From Rhodanobacter thiooxydans (lineage in GTDB: Bacteria > Pseudomonadota > Gammaproteobacteria > Xanthomonadales > Rhodanobacteraceae), in contig NZ_CP127409.1 in the NCBI RefSeq assembly GCF_030291135.1, positions 1,240,001-1,304,000 on the forward strand: 64,000 nt of DNA. The letters run 5' to 3'. The position numbers were made by a program, and so were the translations under genes. Positions 25,429-34,271 of this stretch are shown here, piece by piece. Within the stretch, counting starts at the first letter, position 1. The number at the start of each line of letters is the position of its first letter. The notes beneath the pieces are model-generated. The model was not told the origin of the DNA. It saw nothing but the letters and a program-made list of their open reading frames with translations, and did not search any database.

Positions 25429-28400
25429 ATGAGTTCCCCCGCCAAGCACGTCCCCGCCAGCGCCCCGCAGACGGAAACCACCCCATTGCGCTTCGTCACG
25501 GCGGCCAGCCTGTTCGATGGCCACGACGCGGCGATCAACATCATGCGACGGATCATCCAGTCGCAGGGCGCGGAGGTGATCCACCTCGGCCACAACCGCT
25601 CGGTCGAGGACGTGGTGCGCGCCGCGCTGCAGGAAGACGCCGACGCGATCGCGCTGTCGTCCTACCAGGGTGGCCACGTCGAGTACTTCAAGTACATGGT
25701 CGACATGCTGCGCGAGCGTGGCGCCGGCCACGTGCGCGTGTTCGGCGGTGGCGGCGGCACCATCACGCCGGAGGAGATCCGCGAGCTGCAGGCCTACGGC
25801 GTCGAGCGCATCTACCACCCGAACGACGGCATGAAGCTCGGCCTGGTGGAGATGATCGAGGACGTGATGCAGCGCGCCGGCGCGGGCGCCGCGAAGCGCG
25901 CCGAATCCGAGACCAGCGCACTGCCCAAGGTCGACATCGACGACGAGATCTCGATCGGCCACATGCTCTCGGCGATCGAGGAAGGCAAGCTCGGCGACAG
26001 CGAGCTCGAACACCAGCGCAAGCAGTGGAAGCTGGCCGGCAAGCACACGCCCGTGCTCGGCCTCACCGGTACCGGCGGCGCGGGCAAGTCCAGCGTGGTG
26101 GACGAACTGCTGCTGCGCTTCCTGCACGCGTTCCCGCACATGCGCATCGCCGTGCTCGCGGTCGATCCCACCCGCCGTCGTTCCGGTGGCGCGCTGCTGG
26201 GCGACCGCATCCGCATGAACTCGCTGCGGTCTCATCGCGTCTACATGCGCTCAATGGCCACCCGCCGCCAGCACGCCGCCACCAGCGTGGTGCTGCACGA
26301 CTGCATCGATTTCCTGAAGAGCCAGCCGTACGACCTGGTCATCGTCGAGACCGCCGGCATCGGCCAGAGCGATTCGGAGATCGTCGACCTGGTCGACTTC
26401 CCGGTCTACGTGATGACCAGCGACTACGGCGCGGCCAGCCAGCTGGAGAAGATCGACATGATCGACTTCGCCGACCTGGTGGTACTGAACAAGTTCGACA
26501 AGCGCGGCGCCGAAGACGCGCTGCGCGACGTGCGCAAGCAGTGGAAGCGCAACCACACCGCGTTCAAGGTGGCCGACGAGGACGTGCCGGTCTACCCGAC
26601 CATCGCCAGCCAGTTCAACGACCCGGGCGTGACCTGGATGTTCGCCAACCTGTGCCGCCTGATGCGCGAAAAGTTGCATCTCGGCGCTGTTGAACACTCC
26701 CCTTCCAGGGGAGGGCAGGGTGGGGTAGCCCCAGCCGAAGCCGGATGTAACTGGACCCCGCAGCTCGACACCACGCTGAAGGAACCCCGCGCCACCGTGC
26801 TGATCCCCGGCAGCCGCGTGCGCTACCTCGCCGAGATCGCCGAGCAGGGCCGCGCCATCAACAAGGGCATCGAGACCCAGGCCGAATACGCCAGCAAGGC
26901 GCAGCACTACTACGAGGCGCTGAAGGAACTGGGCGACGACAAGCTGCCGCGCCCGCTGGAGCTGTACCGCAGCGCCGACCTGCAAATGCCGCCGACCTCC
27001 CAGTCCGTCATCCCGGCGCAGGCCGGGATCGCATCACCTGCGAACGACCAGCAAAAGAGCGATTCCGGCCTGCGCCGGAATGACGAGCACGGAATGGACC
27101 GCAGCCTCCTGCTCCTGCGCCAGCGCTACAACGCCGCGCTGAAGGAACTCAGCCACGAAGCCATCCACCAGCTGCGCGAATGGCCCGCGCTGTACGCCTC
27201 GGTCACCGCCGACGTCAACGAATACAAGGTGCGTGACAAGGTCATCCGCGTCGACAACTACCGCGAATCGCTGAGCCACCAGAAAATTCCGAAAGTTGCT
27301 CCGCCGAAGTCGAAGGACTGGGGCGAACTGGTCACCTTCCTCGGCAAGGAAAACCTGCCCGGCCACTACCCGTACACCGGTGGCGTCTACCCGTACCGCC
27401 GCAGCGGCGAAGACCCCACCCGCATGTTCGCTGGCGAAGGCACGCCCGAGCGAACCAACCGAAGGTTCCATTACCTGAGCCAGGGCGGCGCCGCCACGCG
27501 CCTGTCCACCGCGTTCGACTCGGTCACCCTGTACGGCGAAGACCCCGCGCCGCGCCCGGACATCTACGGCAAGATCGGCAACTCCGGCGTCAACATCGCC
27601 ACGCTCGACGACATGAAGAAGCTGTACTCCGGCTTCGACTTGAGCGCGCCCAGCACCTCGGTATCGATGACCATCAACGGCCCCGCGCCAATGATCCTGG
27701 CGATGTTCATGAACACCGCCATCGACCAGAACGTGGAGAAGTACCTCAAGGCCGACGACGCGCGCTGGGCAGCAGCGGAAAAGAAGATCGCCAAGCTCTA
27801 CGAAGGCCGCCAGCGCCCGCAATACCTCGGCGACCTGCCCAAGGGCAACGACGGCCTCGGCCTCGGCCTGCTCGGCGTGGCCGGTGACGAACTGGTCGAT
27901 GCCGAAACCTACGCGCGCATCAAGACCGAAACCCTGACCCAGGTGCGCGGCACCGTGCAGGCCGACATCCTGAAAGAAGACCAGGCGCAGAACACCTGCA
28001 TCTTCTCCACCGAATTCGCGCTGCGCATGATGGGCGACATCCAGCAGTACTTCGTCGACCACAAGGTGCGCAACTTCTACTCGGTGAGCATCAGCGGTTA
28101 TCACATCGCCGAAGCCGGCGCCAACCCGATCAGCCAGCTCGCCTTCACCCTCAGCAACGGCTTCACCATCGTCGAGTACTACCTCGCCCGCGGCATGAAG
28201 GTGGACGACTTCGCGCCCAACCTCAGCTTCTTCTTCTCCAACGGCATGGACCCGGAATACACCGTGATCGGCCGCGTCGCCCGCCGCATCTGGGCCCGCG
28301 CCATGCGCGAGCGCTACGGCGCCAGCCCGCGCAGCCAGATGATGAAGTACCACATCCAGACCTCAGGCCGCTCGCTGCACGCGCAGGAAATCCAGTTCAA

Positions 28401-29049
28401 CGATATCCGCACCACGCTGCAGGCGATGTACGCGCTGTTCGACAACTGCAACTCCCTGCACACCAACGCCTACGACGAAGCGATCACCACGCCCACCGAG
28501 GAAAGCGTGCGCCGCGCGGTGGCGATCCAGATGATCATCAACAAGGAGCTCGGCCTCAACTTCAACGAGAATCCGTGGCAGGGCAGCTATGTGGTCGACA
28601 CCCTGACCGACCTGGTCGAGGAAGCGGTGTACAAGGAGTTCGAGGCGATCAGCGAGCGCGGCGGCGTGCTCGGCGCGATGGACACCATGTACCAGCGCGG
28701 CAAGATCCAGGAAGAGTCGATGTATTACGAGCACAAGAAGCATGATGGGTCGCTGCCGTTGATTGGCGTGAATACGTTCCTGCCGAAGGATCATGGCGGG
28801 GAGATTGCCACCGAGATCGAGTTGATTCGGTCGACAGAGGAGGAGAAGGGGGCGCAGATTGCGCATGTGAAGATGTATGGTGAGGCGCGGAACGCGCTGG
28901 TGCCGGGGAGCTTGCGGACGCTGCAGGACACGGCGCGGGAGCGGGGGAATGTGTTCGAGCGGTTGATGGAGGCAGTGAAGTACAACTCGTTGGGGCAGAT
29001 TAGCCATGCGTTGTATGAGGTGGGGGGGGAGTATCGGAGGAATATGTAG
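25429..29049 (+). CDS. icmF: Fused isobutyryl-CoA mutase (IcmF)
   Basis: A 1206-residue adenosylcobalamin mutase fusion that interconverts isobutyryl-CoA and n-butyryl-CoA. In order: a B12-binding domain (DGHDAAIN, His32 as lower ligand), a MeaB-like GTPase chaperone with P-loop [12 protein letters not shown] near residues 210-222, and the substrate-binding mutase domain (about residue 600 onward, [40 protein letters not shown]). It is about 110 residues longer than the well-studied IcmF proteins. Two linkers carry repeat-derived in-frame insertions (26690-26755 and 27006-27085), and the last 100 codons use a different codon set. ATG 25429 has GGAG five bases upstream. Confidence 0.93.
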   Translation: MSSPAKHVPASAPQTETTPLRFVTAASLFDGHDAAINIMRRIIQSQGAEVIHLGHNRSVEDVVRAALQEDADAIALSSYQGGHVEYFKYMVDMLRERGAGHVRVFGGGGGTITPEEIRELQAYGVERIYHPNDGMKLGLVEMIEDVMQRAGAGAAKRAESETSALPKVDIDDEISIGHMLSAIEEGKLGDSELEHQRKQWKLAGKHTPVLGLTGTGGAGKSSVVDELLLRFLHAFPHMRIAVLAVDPTRRRSGGALLGDRIRMNSLRSHRVYMRSMATRRQHAATSVVLHDCIDFLKSQPYDLVIVETAGIGQSDSEIVDLVDFPVYVMTSDYGAASQLEKIDMIDFADLVVLNKFDKRGAEDALRDVRKQWKRNHTAFKVADEDVPVYPTIASQFNDPGVTWMFANLCRLMREKLHLGAVEHSPSRGGQGGVAPAEAGCNWTPQLDTTLKEPRATVLIPGSRVRYLAEIAEQGRAINKGIETQAEYASKAQHYYEALKELGDDKLPRPLELYRSADLQMPPTSQSVIPAQAGIASPANDQQKSDSGLRRNDEHGMDRSLLLLRQRYNAALKELSHEAIHQLREWPALYASVTADVNEYKVRDKVIRVDNYRESLSHQKIPKVAPPKSKDWGELVTFLGKENLPGHYPYTGGVYPYRRSGEDPTRMFAGEGTPERTNRRFHYLSQGGAATRLSTAFDSVTLYGEDPAPRPDIYGKIGNSGVNIATLDDMKKLYSGFDLSAPSTSVSMTINGPAPMILAMFMNTAIDQNVEKYLKADDARWAAAEKKIAKLYEGRQRPQYLGDLPKGNDGLGLGLLGVAGDELVDAETYARIKTETLTQVRGTVQADILKEDQAQNTCIFSTEFALRMMGDIQQYFVDHKVRNFYSVSISGYHIAEAGANPISQLAFTLSNGFTIVEYYLARGMKVDDFAPNLSFFFSNGMDPEYTVIGRVARRIWARAMRERYGASPRSQMMKYHIQTSGRSLHAQEIQFNDIRTTLQAMYALFDNCNSLHTNAYDEAITTPTEESVRRAVAIQMIINKELGLNFNENPWQGSYVVDTLTDLVEEAVYKEFEAISERGGVLGAMDTMYQRGKIQEESMYYEHKKHDGSLPLIGVNTFLPKDHGGEIATEIELIRSTEEEKGAQIAHVKMYGEARNALVPGSLRTLQDTARERGNVFERLMEAVKYNSLGQISHALYEVGGEYRRNM
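26697..26713. repeat. CTCCCC/GGGGAG hairpin repeat inside icmF
   Basis: An inverted repeat CTCCCCT-TCC-AGGGGAG followed by a G-rich run. It resembles the intergenic hairpins at 47494-47516, 47594-47618 and 63877-63903. It encodes the residues [10 protein letters not shown] in a linker of IcmF. Confidence 0.7.
27006..27085. repeat. REP-like double palindrome inserted in icmF
   Basis: Two 26-bp arms (27006-27031 and 27060-27085) are inverted copies of each other with two differences, and each arm is itself a palindrome around CCGGCGCAGGCCGG. This is the well-known bacterial interspersed palindrome that, when translated, reads VIPAQAGI...GLRRND. Here it is read in frame and adds about 27 residues to IcmF. 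Confidence 0.9.
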
Positions 29050-29218
29050 ACATTTGTGTTTGCGGGCTATAGGCCACGCGACAGCTCGGCTTCCCGGTTG
29101 ACGGACTAATTGTGGGTCACGGCACCTTTGTAGTGCGTAGGGGAATTTGCACAATGCGTCGGAAGAAGCAGTCGTCGGATATAACTAATGCGTTTCAGAT
29201 CTCGGGCGAACGGATCGC
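29050..29218. other. Boundary between icmF and the AT-richer islet
   Basis: This 169-base gap is clearly richer in A and T than the upstream genes and holds no ORF of note. It marks the left edge of the accessory segment and presumably carries the promoter of the following orphan gene. No flanking direct repeat or tRNA was found here. Confidence 0.4.
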
Positions 29219-31585
29219 ATGAGTGACCGACAACTTGATGACATAGGGCTGGTAAAGGAAATCCACTCGCGAGGTTTTGGATTTGCGCGAAACTTGACTG
29301 GGGTTGACGCGGGTGATGTTTTTCTTAATCAAGGTCGAATTCGAGATTTAGGTCTAGGTGGCGGCGATTTTGAGCCAGTACTAATCCGCATGTCTGTGGT
29401 TAATCTGGATTCAGGTAAGTTGGCAGCCTCCCGCGTGAAGCTTCTTTCGCTCGACGATGATGGTGTCGATGATCTTTTATGGTCTCACGTAGCGCGCTTG
29501 CGTTTGAAAGTGGCGTCGGCTGAAAAATTGAGAAAGTTGCACAAGGGCCTACCAGGAATATTGCCATTCATAATCTTGTTTGCGGACAGTTTGCCGGAGG
29601 CCAAAGCCGTTCTTAGAGAAATGGCGCCGGAAATTTCCTTTGATCTTTGGAATCAACCCGCCCTGTTACCCGCCCTCTGGCTCGTGCCACCCGATTTGCG
29701 GCGTTTGGTCGTGGCACGACATATAGAACACCGGCCTGTCTCTACCTGGCCCGTGCTTCATAAAGTTCTCAACGATGATGGATGGGGGTGCGACGAAAGT
29801 TGGCTCGCGGAACTTTGGGACACTGTGCCGTCATCACGGGAACTCATGTTGGACCTAGTTCGGCAACACTGGTCAAAGGGCTTGTTGGGCCGGTGGGATG
29901 TGGTTGAGTGGATAGATCGGGCGATCGCGGTGGGGCAAGAGGCTAGTTTTTTCTGGTCGGAGCTGGCTGCCTACGTACAAAACGGATTCGTGTCCTACAA
30001 CAATACTTGGCATCACAACAATATTTCGGACGACTGGCCAGCCCTTGCCGCGGCCCCATGGAACGTCATCGAGTTGATCGCCGGTCAGCAATTTCCGCAG
30101 CTCGCTGTGTTGATGGCTTCGATAAGGCAGCTAGAGACAGAAAAGGCGGAGAGAGTTGGTTTTAATGCCAAAGAGTTATTAGACGGGTTGGACGAGACGG
30201 ATCGGGAGTTGGCGGAGAGTTGGGTTCCCGCTGCTGGCCAACGCAATGTGGAAGCGGTCCGAGCACAGATGCAGACGGCCCGTGCCGCAGAAAAGTGCGC
30301 GATGCGGTATCTGCAGAATTTGGGACTTGAAGTTGACGATGTCGCGATAACTCAGTTAACAGGTGTTGATGATGCTTGGCGGGTAATGGATCTAAGGGTT
30401 GAGCGTTCTCATGGCGTAGATGTGAAGAATTTAAGGCGAATGCTTCATGGTGGAATGCATTCGAGCAAGTGGAAGGCAAAGTATTTCAAAAATGATGCTA
30501 AGGGGTCGGATGTGTTGTTGTGTGGTGTAAGCAGCCCATACACAAAGCTGGAAGGTAATGAGCTGTCTTGCAAGGATGATGAGGCAATGGTGGTCCTCGG
30601 TGTGACCTCCGCGGGGGAGGCTGAGAAACTGTTTGGTGACTTTAGTCAGGTTTATGCCTTTCATGTAAACCAAGTAAGTAATTTGCTTGAATTGCCGGTG
30701 TGGGCTTGGGACTATCCAAGTGCGCACTACCTCGCACGTGATGCTGCAATGGCCGGGCTGCGAGAAGTGGTTTCCGATTTGAGCGGCTCAAATTTGGGAA
30801 AAAGATGTTTGGAGGCCATGCCGCCAATATTGTTAAGTATTATGGGTGTACAGCCACTCGTGGGAAAAGAGGTCACTGGGCAGCAGTGTTCGCGATTTTT
30901 AGAGTTATTGCGTGGCTTTGCACTCGATCCATCGTCGTCGATCGGACGGTCGAAAGGCGTACCTCGGCTCCCTTGGTTTTACCTTTTTGTATTGCACTTT
31001 TGGGCGTATTGGCGTGCTAATAATGAGACTAGTAATATATCGGACATAAGAGGGCTTTTTTCGTGGAAGTTACCTTCAATGAATCAGTGGTCTCCTGTGT
31101 CACTCAAGAGGGCGTCAAGTGGTTGGCATAGTCCACTTTTAAGGGAGGAACTCTCCCGCCACTCATTTATGAGTGTGGCTGGAAGCGCGAAGCATGGCGT
31201 GCTTGGTGTGCAGATAGGTATCTTGGACGTTTCTGGGTCGTTATCAGTACTGATTGATGCGCTTTCTTCTATCGAAACACATATTTCTAGATCTGAATTT
31301 CTTAGGATTTCGGATATTACGGTTTATGGAAATGGAGTGCTTGCGGGTCTTTTTCCTGATGGAATACGACGAACGCTACTGGCGCATTGTGGGGGGCAAG
31401 ATCAGTTGATGAACAACGCCGACTGCGGTTTTAGGCCTCTTGTATACGGATTGCATAAAACCTGTGCATGCGGGAGATTGATTTGCCCCAAATGCGAGTG
31501 CTGCGGTGATGGTCGCTATTCTAATTGTGAGCATCAGTTTGTACGCCAAGAAAAGAGGGCTAAAAGTAAACCTGGCTGGCGCTGA
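29219..31585 (+). CDS. Orphan protein: cold-shock-like domain, PD-(D/E)xK-like core, Cys-rich tail
   Basis: A 788-residue protein not recognised as any named family. Residues 10-40 match a cold-shock nucleic-acid-binding fold (GLVKEIHSRGFGFA, then DVFLNQ). Residues 355-405 follow the PD-(D/E)xK nuclease pattern: helix with Glu358, then Asp391 in WRVMDLRV, then Asp401 and Lys403 in GVDVKNLRR. The C-terminus has a metal-ligand cluster, Cys749, 751, 756, 759, 761, 762, 770 and His772. The middle (40-350) and the 500-740 region are helical or mixed with no motif seen. The gene is AT-richer than all neighbours, with unlike codon use, and lies next to an IS and RAYT elements, so it was probably acquired. 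A role in nucleic-acid sensing and cleavage, such as phage defence, is a hypothesis. Confidence 0.75.
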   Translation: MSDRQLDDIGLVKEIHSRGFGFARNLTGVDAGDVFLNQGRIRDLGLGGGDFEPVLIRMSVVNLDSGKLAASRVKLLSLDDDGVDDLLWSHVARLRLKVASAEKLRKLHKGLPGILPFIILFADSLPEAKAVLREMAPEISFDLWNQPALLPALWLVPPDLRRLVVARHIEHRPVSTWPVLHKVLNDDGWGCDESWLAELWDTVPSSRELMLDLVRQHWSKGLLGRWDVVEWIDRAIAVGQEASFFWSELAAYVQNGFVSYNNTWHHNNISDDWPALAAAPWNVIELIAGQQFPQLAVLMASIRQLETEKAERVGFNAKELLDGLDETDRELAESWVPAAGQRNVEAVRAQMQTARAAEKCAMRYLQNLGLEVDDVAITQLTGVDDAWRVMDLRVERSHGVDVKNLRRMLHGGMHSSKWKAKYFKNDAKGSDVLLCGVSSPYTKLEGNELSCKDDEAMVVLGVTSAGEAEKLFGDFSQVYAFHVNQVSNLLELPVWAWDYPSAHYLARDAAMAGLREVVSDLSGSNLGKRCLEAMPPILLSIMGVQPLVGKEVTGQQCSRFLELLRGFALDPSSSIGRSKGVPRLPWFYLFVLHFWAYWRANNETSNISDIRGLFSWKLPSMNQWSPVSLKRASSGWHSPLLREELSRHSFMSVAGSAKHGVLGVQIGILDVSGSLSVLIDALSSIETHISRSEFLRISDITVYGNGVLAGLFPDGIRRTLLAHCGGQDQLMNNADCGFRPLVYGLHKTCACGRLICPKCECCGDGRYSNCEHQFVRQEKRAKSKPGWR

Positions 31586-31592
31586 ACCCACC

Positions 31593-31621
31593 AAAAAAGG
31601 TGTCAGGGACAATTTCTGACA
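31593..31621. repeat. RAYT-associated repeat, copy 1
   Basis: A run of A then GGTGTCAGGGAC and AATTTCTGACA, seven bases after the orphan gene stop codon. The same unit recurs at 31724-31740/33260-33281, 35424-35452 and, inverted, 36221-36243. Confidence 0.85.
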
Positions 31622-31647
31622 AACCCCTTGACGGAGACCGATAAGCC

Positions 31648-31791
31648 ATGCAGAGCGTAGCTTCTAATGTAGCGCTTGTTGTCGTCTTGATCTTCGGTCT
31701 GCTCCCTGTGGTGCATAGTGCTGCAAAAGGTGTCAGGGACGAATGGCACTTACTTAAGCGTCGTCATCCCCACCCAATCTTCGCCAAGTGA
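31648..31791 (+). pseudogene. Signal-peptide-like ORF cut by repeat and IS
   Basis: A 47-codon frame beginning ATG at 31648 with GGAG upstream. Its first 25 residues form a hydrophobic signal-peptide-like segment (VALVVVLIFGLLPVV), after which the frame runs into the RAYT repeat and the left end of the IS, where it stops. It is best read as the 5' remnant of a secreted protein gene whose remainder was lost or displaced. Confidence 0.4.
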
Positions 31792-33259
31792 CTGATTTGA
31801 AAGAGTGGCTGGCGGCCGGGCAAACTGTTGGTCCGACCCAAACAGACGGCCCACAAGGCCGCCAGCCGCTATGCACACTAATTGTCGATCGAGCCGACCG
31901 CAACGCTGCCGAATCCGGCAGCGCTCGCAGACGATCCACTCCTACGATTTCTTCAACGCGCTGACCGATCCTGATCTGCTGGATGTCGTCGACCAACAGT
32001 TGCCCGCCCATCGTGAACGGCTGTTCCCGCCGACGACCACGTTGTCGCTATTCATGGCGCAGACCTTGAACGCGGACGCGTCGTGCCAGGCGACGATGGA
32101 TCGCCATGTCGTGGAGCGGATCGCCAACGACCTGCCACCGTGCAGCACGGCCACGGGTGCGTATTGCAAGGCGCGACACCGTTTGCCGTTGGCCATGGTG
32201 CGTTCGTTGCTGCAGCACACGGGCGCGTGGCTCATGGGCGAAAGTGCCACCGCGTGGCGATGGCAAGGACGCGCCGTGAAACTGGTGGACGGCACGACCG
32301 TCACGATGCCCGATACCGTCGACAACCAGTGGCGTTATCCGCAACCGCACACTCAGAAACCCGGCTTGGGATTCCCTGTCGCTCGGGTGGTCGCGTTGCT
32401 GTGCCTGGGCACCGGCGCGGTACTGGATACCGCGCTGGGGCCGCAGGCCGGAAAGGAGGGGAGCGAGCACGCGTTGTTCCACACGTTGCTGCCCAACATC
32501 ACCGAGGGCGACATCCTGCTTGCCGATCGGTACTACTGCTCCTACGCCATGATTGCCCTGTTGCGGGCGCGCGGTGCCGATGTGGTGTTCCAACAACACC
32601 AGCGACGGCACACCGACTTTCGCAAAGGCCAGCAACTCGCCACGCTCGATCACGTGATGGTGTGGAACAAGCCCGCCATGAAGCCGAACTGGCTCAGCCA
32701 GGAAGACTTCGATGAGCTACCTGAAACCATGCCGCTTCGCGAAGTCCGCGTCGGTTCCAAAGTGCTGGTCAGCACCTTGCTGTCCCCCGATCAGGTCAGT
32801 GCGCAAGGCCTGAAAGCGTTGTATGCCCAGCGCTGGAACATCGAACTGGACTTGCGCAACATCAAGACTACCTTGGGCCTGGATCGACTGGCCTGCAAGA
32901 CGCCCTCGATGAATGAAAAGCAGTGGTGTGTCGGCCTGCTTGCCTACAACCTTATCCGGTGGTTGATGCTGCGCTCAGCCAAGCTGGCGGACGTCCTGCC
33001 GCGCCAACTGAGCTTCAAACACAGCGTGCAACTCTGGCTGGCATGGAGCCAGCGCGGCATGCCTTCGGGCGAAGCACAGATCGAATGCTTGCTGGTTCTC
33101 ATCGCACAGCGCCGCGTCGGCCGAAGGCCCGGACGCATCGAACCGCGAGCCGTCAAACGAAGACCCAAACCGTTGCCACTCCTCACTCAACCACGTGCCA
33201 TCGCTCGCGAAAAAATACGGCGATTTGGCCATCCAAAGAGGCTTAAGTAAGTGCCATTC
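31741..33259 (+). mobile_element. IS4-family insertion sequence, complete
   Basis: A 1519-bp element with perfect 19-bp terminal inverted repeats, GAATGGCACTTACTTAAGC at 31741-31759 and its complement at 33241-33259. It is flanked by an 11-bp target duplication GTGTCAGGGAC (31730-31740 and 33260-33270). The target is the middle of a RAYT-associated repeat. It carries one transposase gene and both ends are intact, so it may be active. Confidence 0.95.
31871..33250 (+). CDS. IS4-family DDE transposase
   Basis: About 459 residues from the likely ATG at 31871; an in-frame upstream start at 31805 is also open. The DDE catalytic residues are visible as Asp in LVDGTTVTMPD, Asp in LLADRYYCSY and Glu in the family-specific Y-x2-R-x3-E-x6-K signature (YAQRWNIELDLRNIK). 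The basic C-terminus ends just inside the right inverted repeat. The gene is uninterrupted. Its GC content is closer to the chromosome than to the orphan gene upstream. Confidence 0.93.
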   Translation: MHTNCRSSRPQRCRIRQRSQTIHSYDFFNALTDPDLLDVVDQQLPAHRERLFPPTTTLSLFMAQTLNADASCQATMDRHVVERIANDLPPCSTATGAYCKARHRLPLAMVRSLLQHTGAWLMGESATAWRWQGRAVKLVDGTTVTMPDTVDNQWRYPQPHTQKPGLGFPVARVVALLCLGTGAVLDTALGPQAGKEGSEHALFHTLLPNITEGDILLADRYYCSYAMIALLRARGADVVFQQHQRRHTDFRKGQQLATLDHVMVWNKPAMKPNWLSQEDFDELPETMPLREVRVGSKVLVSTLLSPDQVSAQGLKALYAQRWNIELDLRNIKTTLGLDRLACKTPSMNEKQWCVGLLAYNLIRWLMLRSAKLADVLPRQLSFKHSVQLWLAWSQRGMPSGEAQIECLLVLIAQRRVGRRPGRIEPRAVKRRPKPLPLLTQPRAIAREKIRRFGHPKRLK

Positions 33260-33300
33260 GTGTCAGGGACAATTTCTGACAGCGGTTGGGGGTTTGGGAC
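33260..33300. repeat. RAYT-associated repeat, copy 2 (right half after IS)
   Basis: GTGTCAGGGAC plus AATTTCTGACA, followed by GCGGTTGGGGGTTTGGGAC. The extension also follows copy 3 at 35453-35471 with one change. The left half of this copy is at 31724-31740, split off by the IS. Confidence 0.85.
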
Positions 33301-33306
33301 GTGGGC

Positions 33307-34137
33307 AAAAGGGGACGGAGGGAATTAAGCCTCGTCCAGCGGGCGGTCTGCGCGTCGCGGCCGACCGCGGTTCCGTACGTGGGCCGGGCGGCCCAGGGCC
33401 TTTTCGATCATCGCCTGGAACTTCGCGTCGCCCAGCGCACGCTCTTGTTCGAGGTGCGCGCGGATGCTCGTCAGTTCGTCTTCGCCGACACCCTCACGCA
33501 ACCAGGCCCGGTAGCACGCCGCGCGCGTCTGAGGATCACGATCCTGCGCCAGGAAGACCGGGTGAGGGTTCACCAACCGGTCCCCTGACAAGTCCAGGTT
33601 TGCGTGCACGCTTGACCAGCGGTACTGCTCGGGCAGCGCGACCATGGCCGCGCGTACCGGGTTGAGCTCGATATAGCGGTAGACGGTCATCAGGTAGCGG
33701 TCGGTATCGACCAGGCAGGATTTGAAGCGCCCTTGCCAGAGCGTGCCGGATCGCCGATGGCGTTTGTTGAACGCCTGCACGTAGCACTGGCCGACGTTGC
33801 GCATCGCGCGCGACACGGCGTCCCTGTCGACAGGCGTCAACAGCAGATGCACATGATTGCCCATGAAGACGTAGGCGTGCACGGCGATATCGTGCTCGGT
33901 CATCGTCTCGCACAGAAGCTCGTAGAAGCGGCTGCGATCGAGGTCGTCGACGAAGATCGCGCAGCGATTGACGCCGCGCTGGGTAACGTGAAGGGGAGTG
34001 CCTGCAAGCTGGAGGCGCGGGCGACGTGGCATGGCCGCAAGCGTGCTGGCCGGCGACTGCCCGCGCAGCCGGTGGAGTGAGACGGCTGTGGTAGGGTTCC
34101 TCCTGAGGGCGCGTCTCTTGATTCCGTCCGTCCCTTT
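33307..34137 (-). mobile_element. RAYT unit 1 with its own flanking inverted repeats
   Basis: The RAYT gene is bracketed by imperfect inverted repeats, GGGGACGGAGGGAATTAA ending at 33328 and, on the other side at 34118-34137, the complement of AAAGGGACGGACGGAATCAA. The left repeat overlaps the RAYT stop codon. These ends differ from the GTGTCAGGGAC repeat that surrounds the second RAYT. Confidence 0.65.
33325..34032 (-). CDS. REP-associated tyrosine transposase (RAYT)
   Basis: A 235-residue Y1/HUH single-strand transposase. The metal-binding motif is His60-Val-His62 (GNHVHLLLTP), and the catalytic Tyr lies in the conserved VYRYIELNPVRA block (Tyr118 or Tyr120). The N-terminus MPRRPRLQLAGTPLHVTQRG is typical of the family; the in-frame extension to 34140 is not. 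RAYTs are usually single-copy, domesticated enzymes linked to spread of REP palindromes. The gene is intact and in opposite orientation to the second RAYT. Confidence 0.92.
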   Translation of the reverse strand: MPRRPRLQLAGTPLHVTQRGVNRCAIFVDDLDRSRFYELLCETMTEHDIAVHAYVFMGNHVHLLLTPVDRDAVSRAMRNVGQCYVQAFNKRHRRSGTLWQGRFKSCLVDTDRYLMTVYRYIELNPVRAAMVALPEQYRWSSVHANLDLSGDRLVNPHPVFLAQDRDPQTRAACYRAWLREGVGEDELTSIRAHLEQERALGDAKFQAMIEKALGRPAHVRNRGRPRRADRPLDEA

Positions 34138-34271
34138 CAAAGCGTCCCGTTTAGGCGGCAGGATTCAAGTGGCCGGTTTTCCGGCCGATAATGCAGGCAC
34201 GCCCGCGTGCCAGCGGGAGTTCCGTCCGGGAGGTGGTTTCCGTTGAGCATGCCAGTGGTTTCCGAAACCCC

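Noticed and set aside
26690..27085. icmF as a gene broken by repeat insertions
   Set aside because: Both insertions keep the reading frame, and the domains on each side remain complete.
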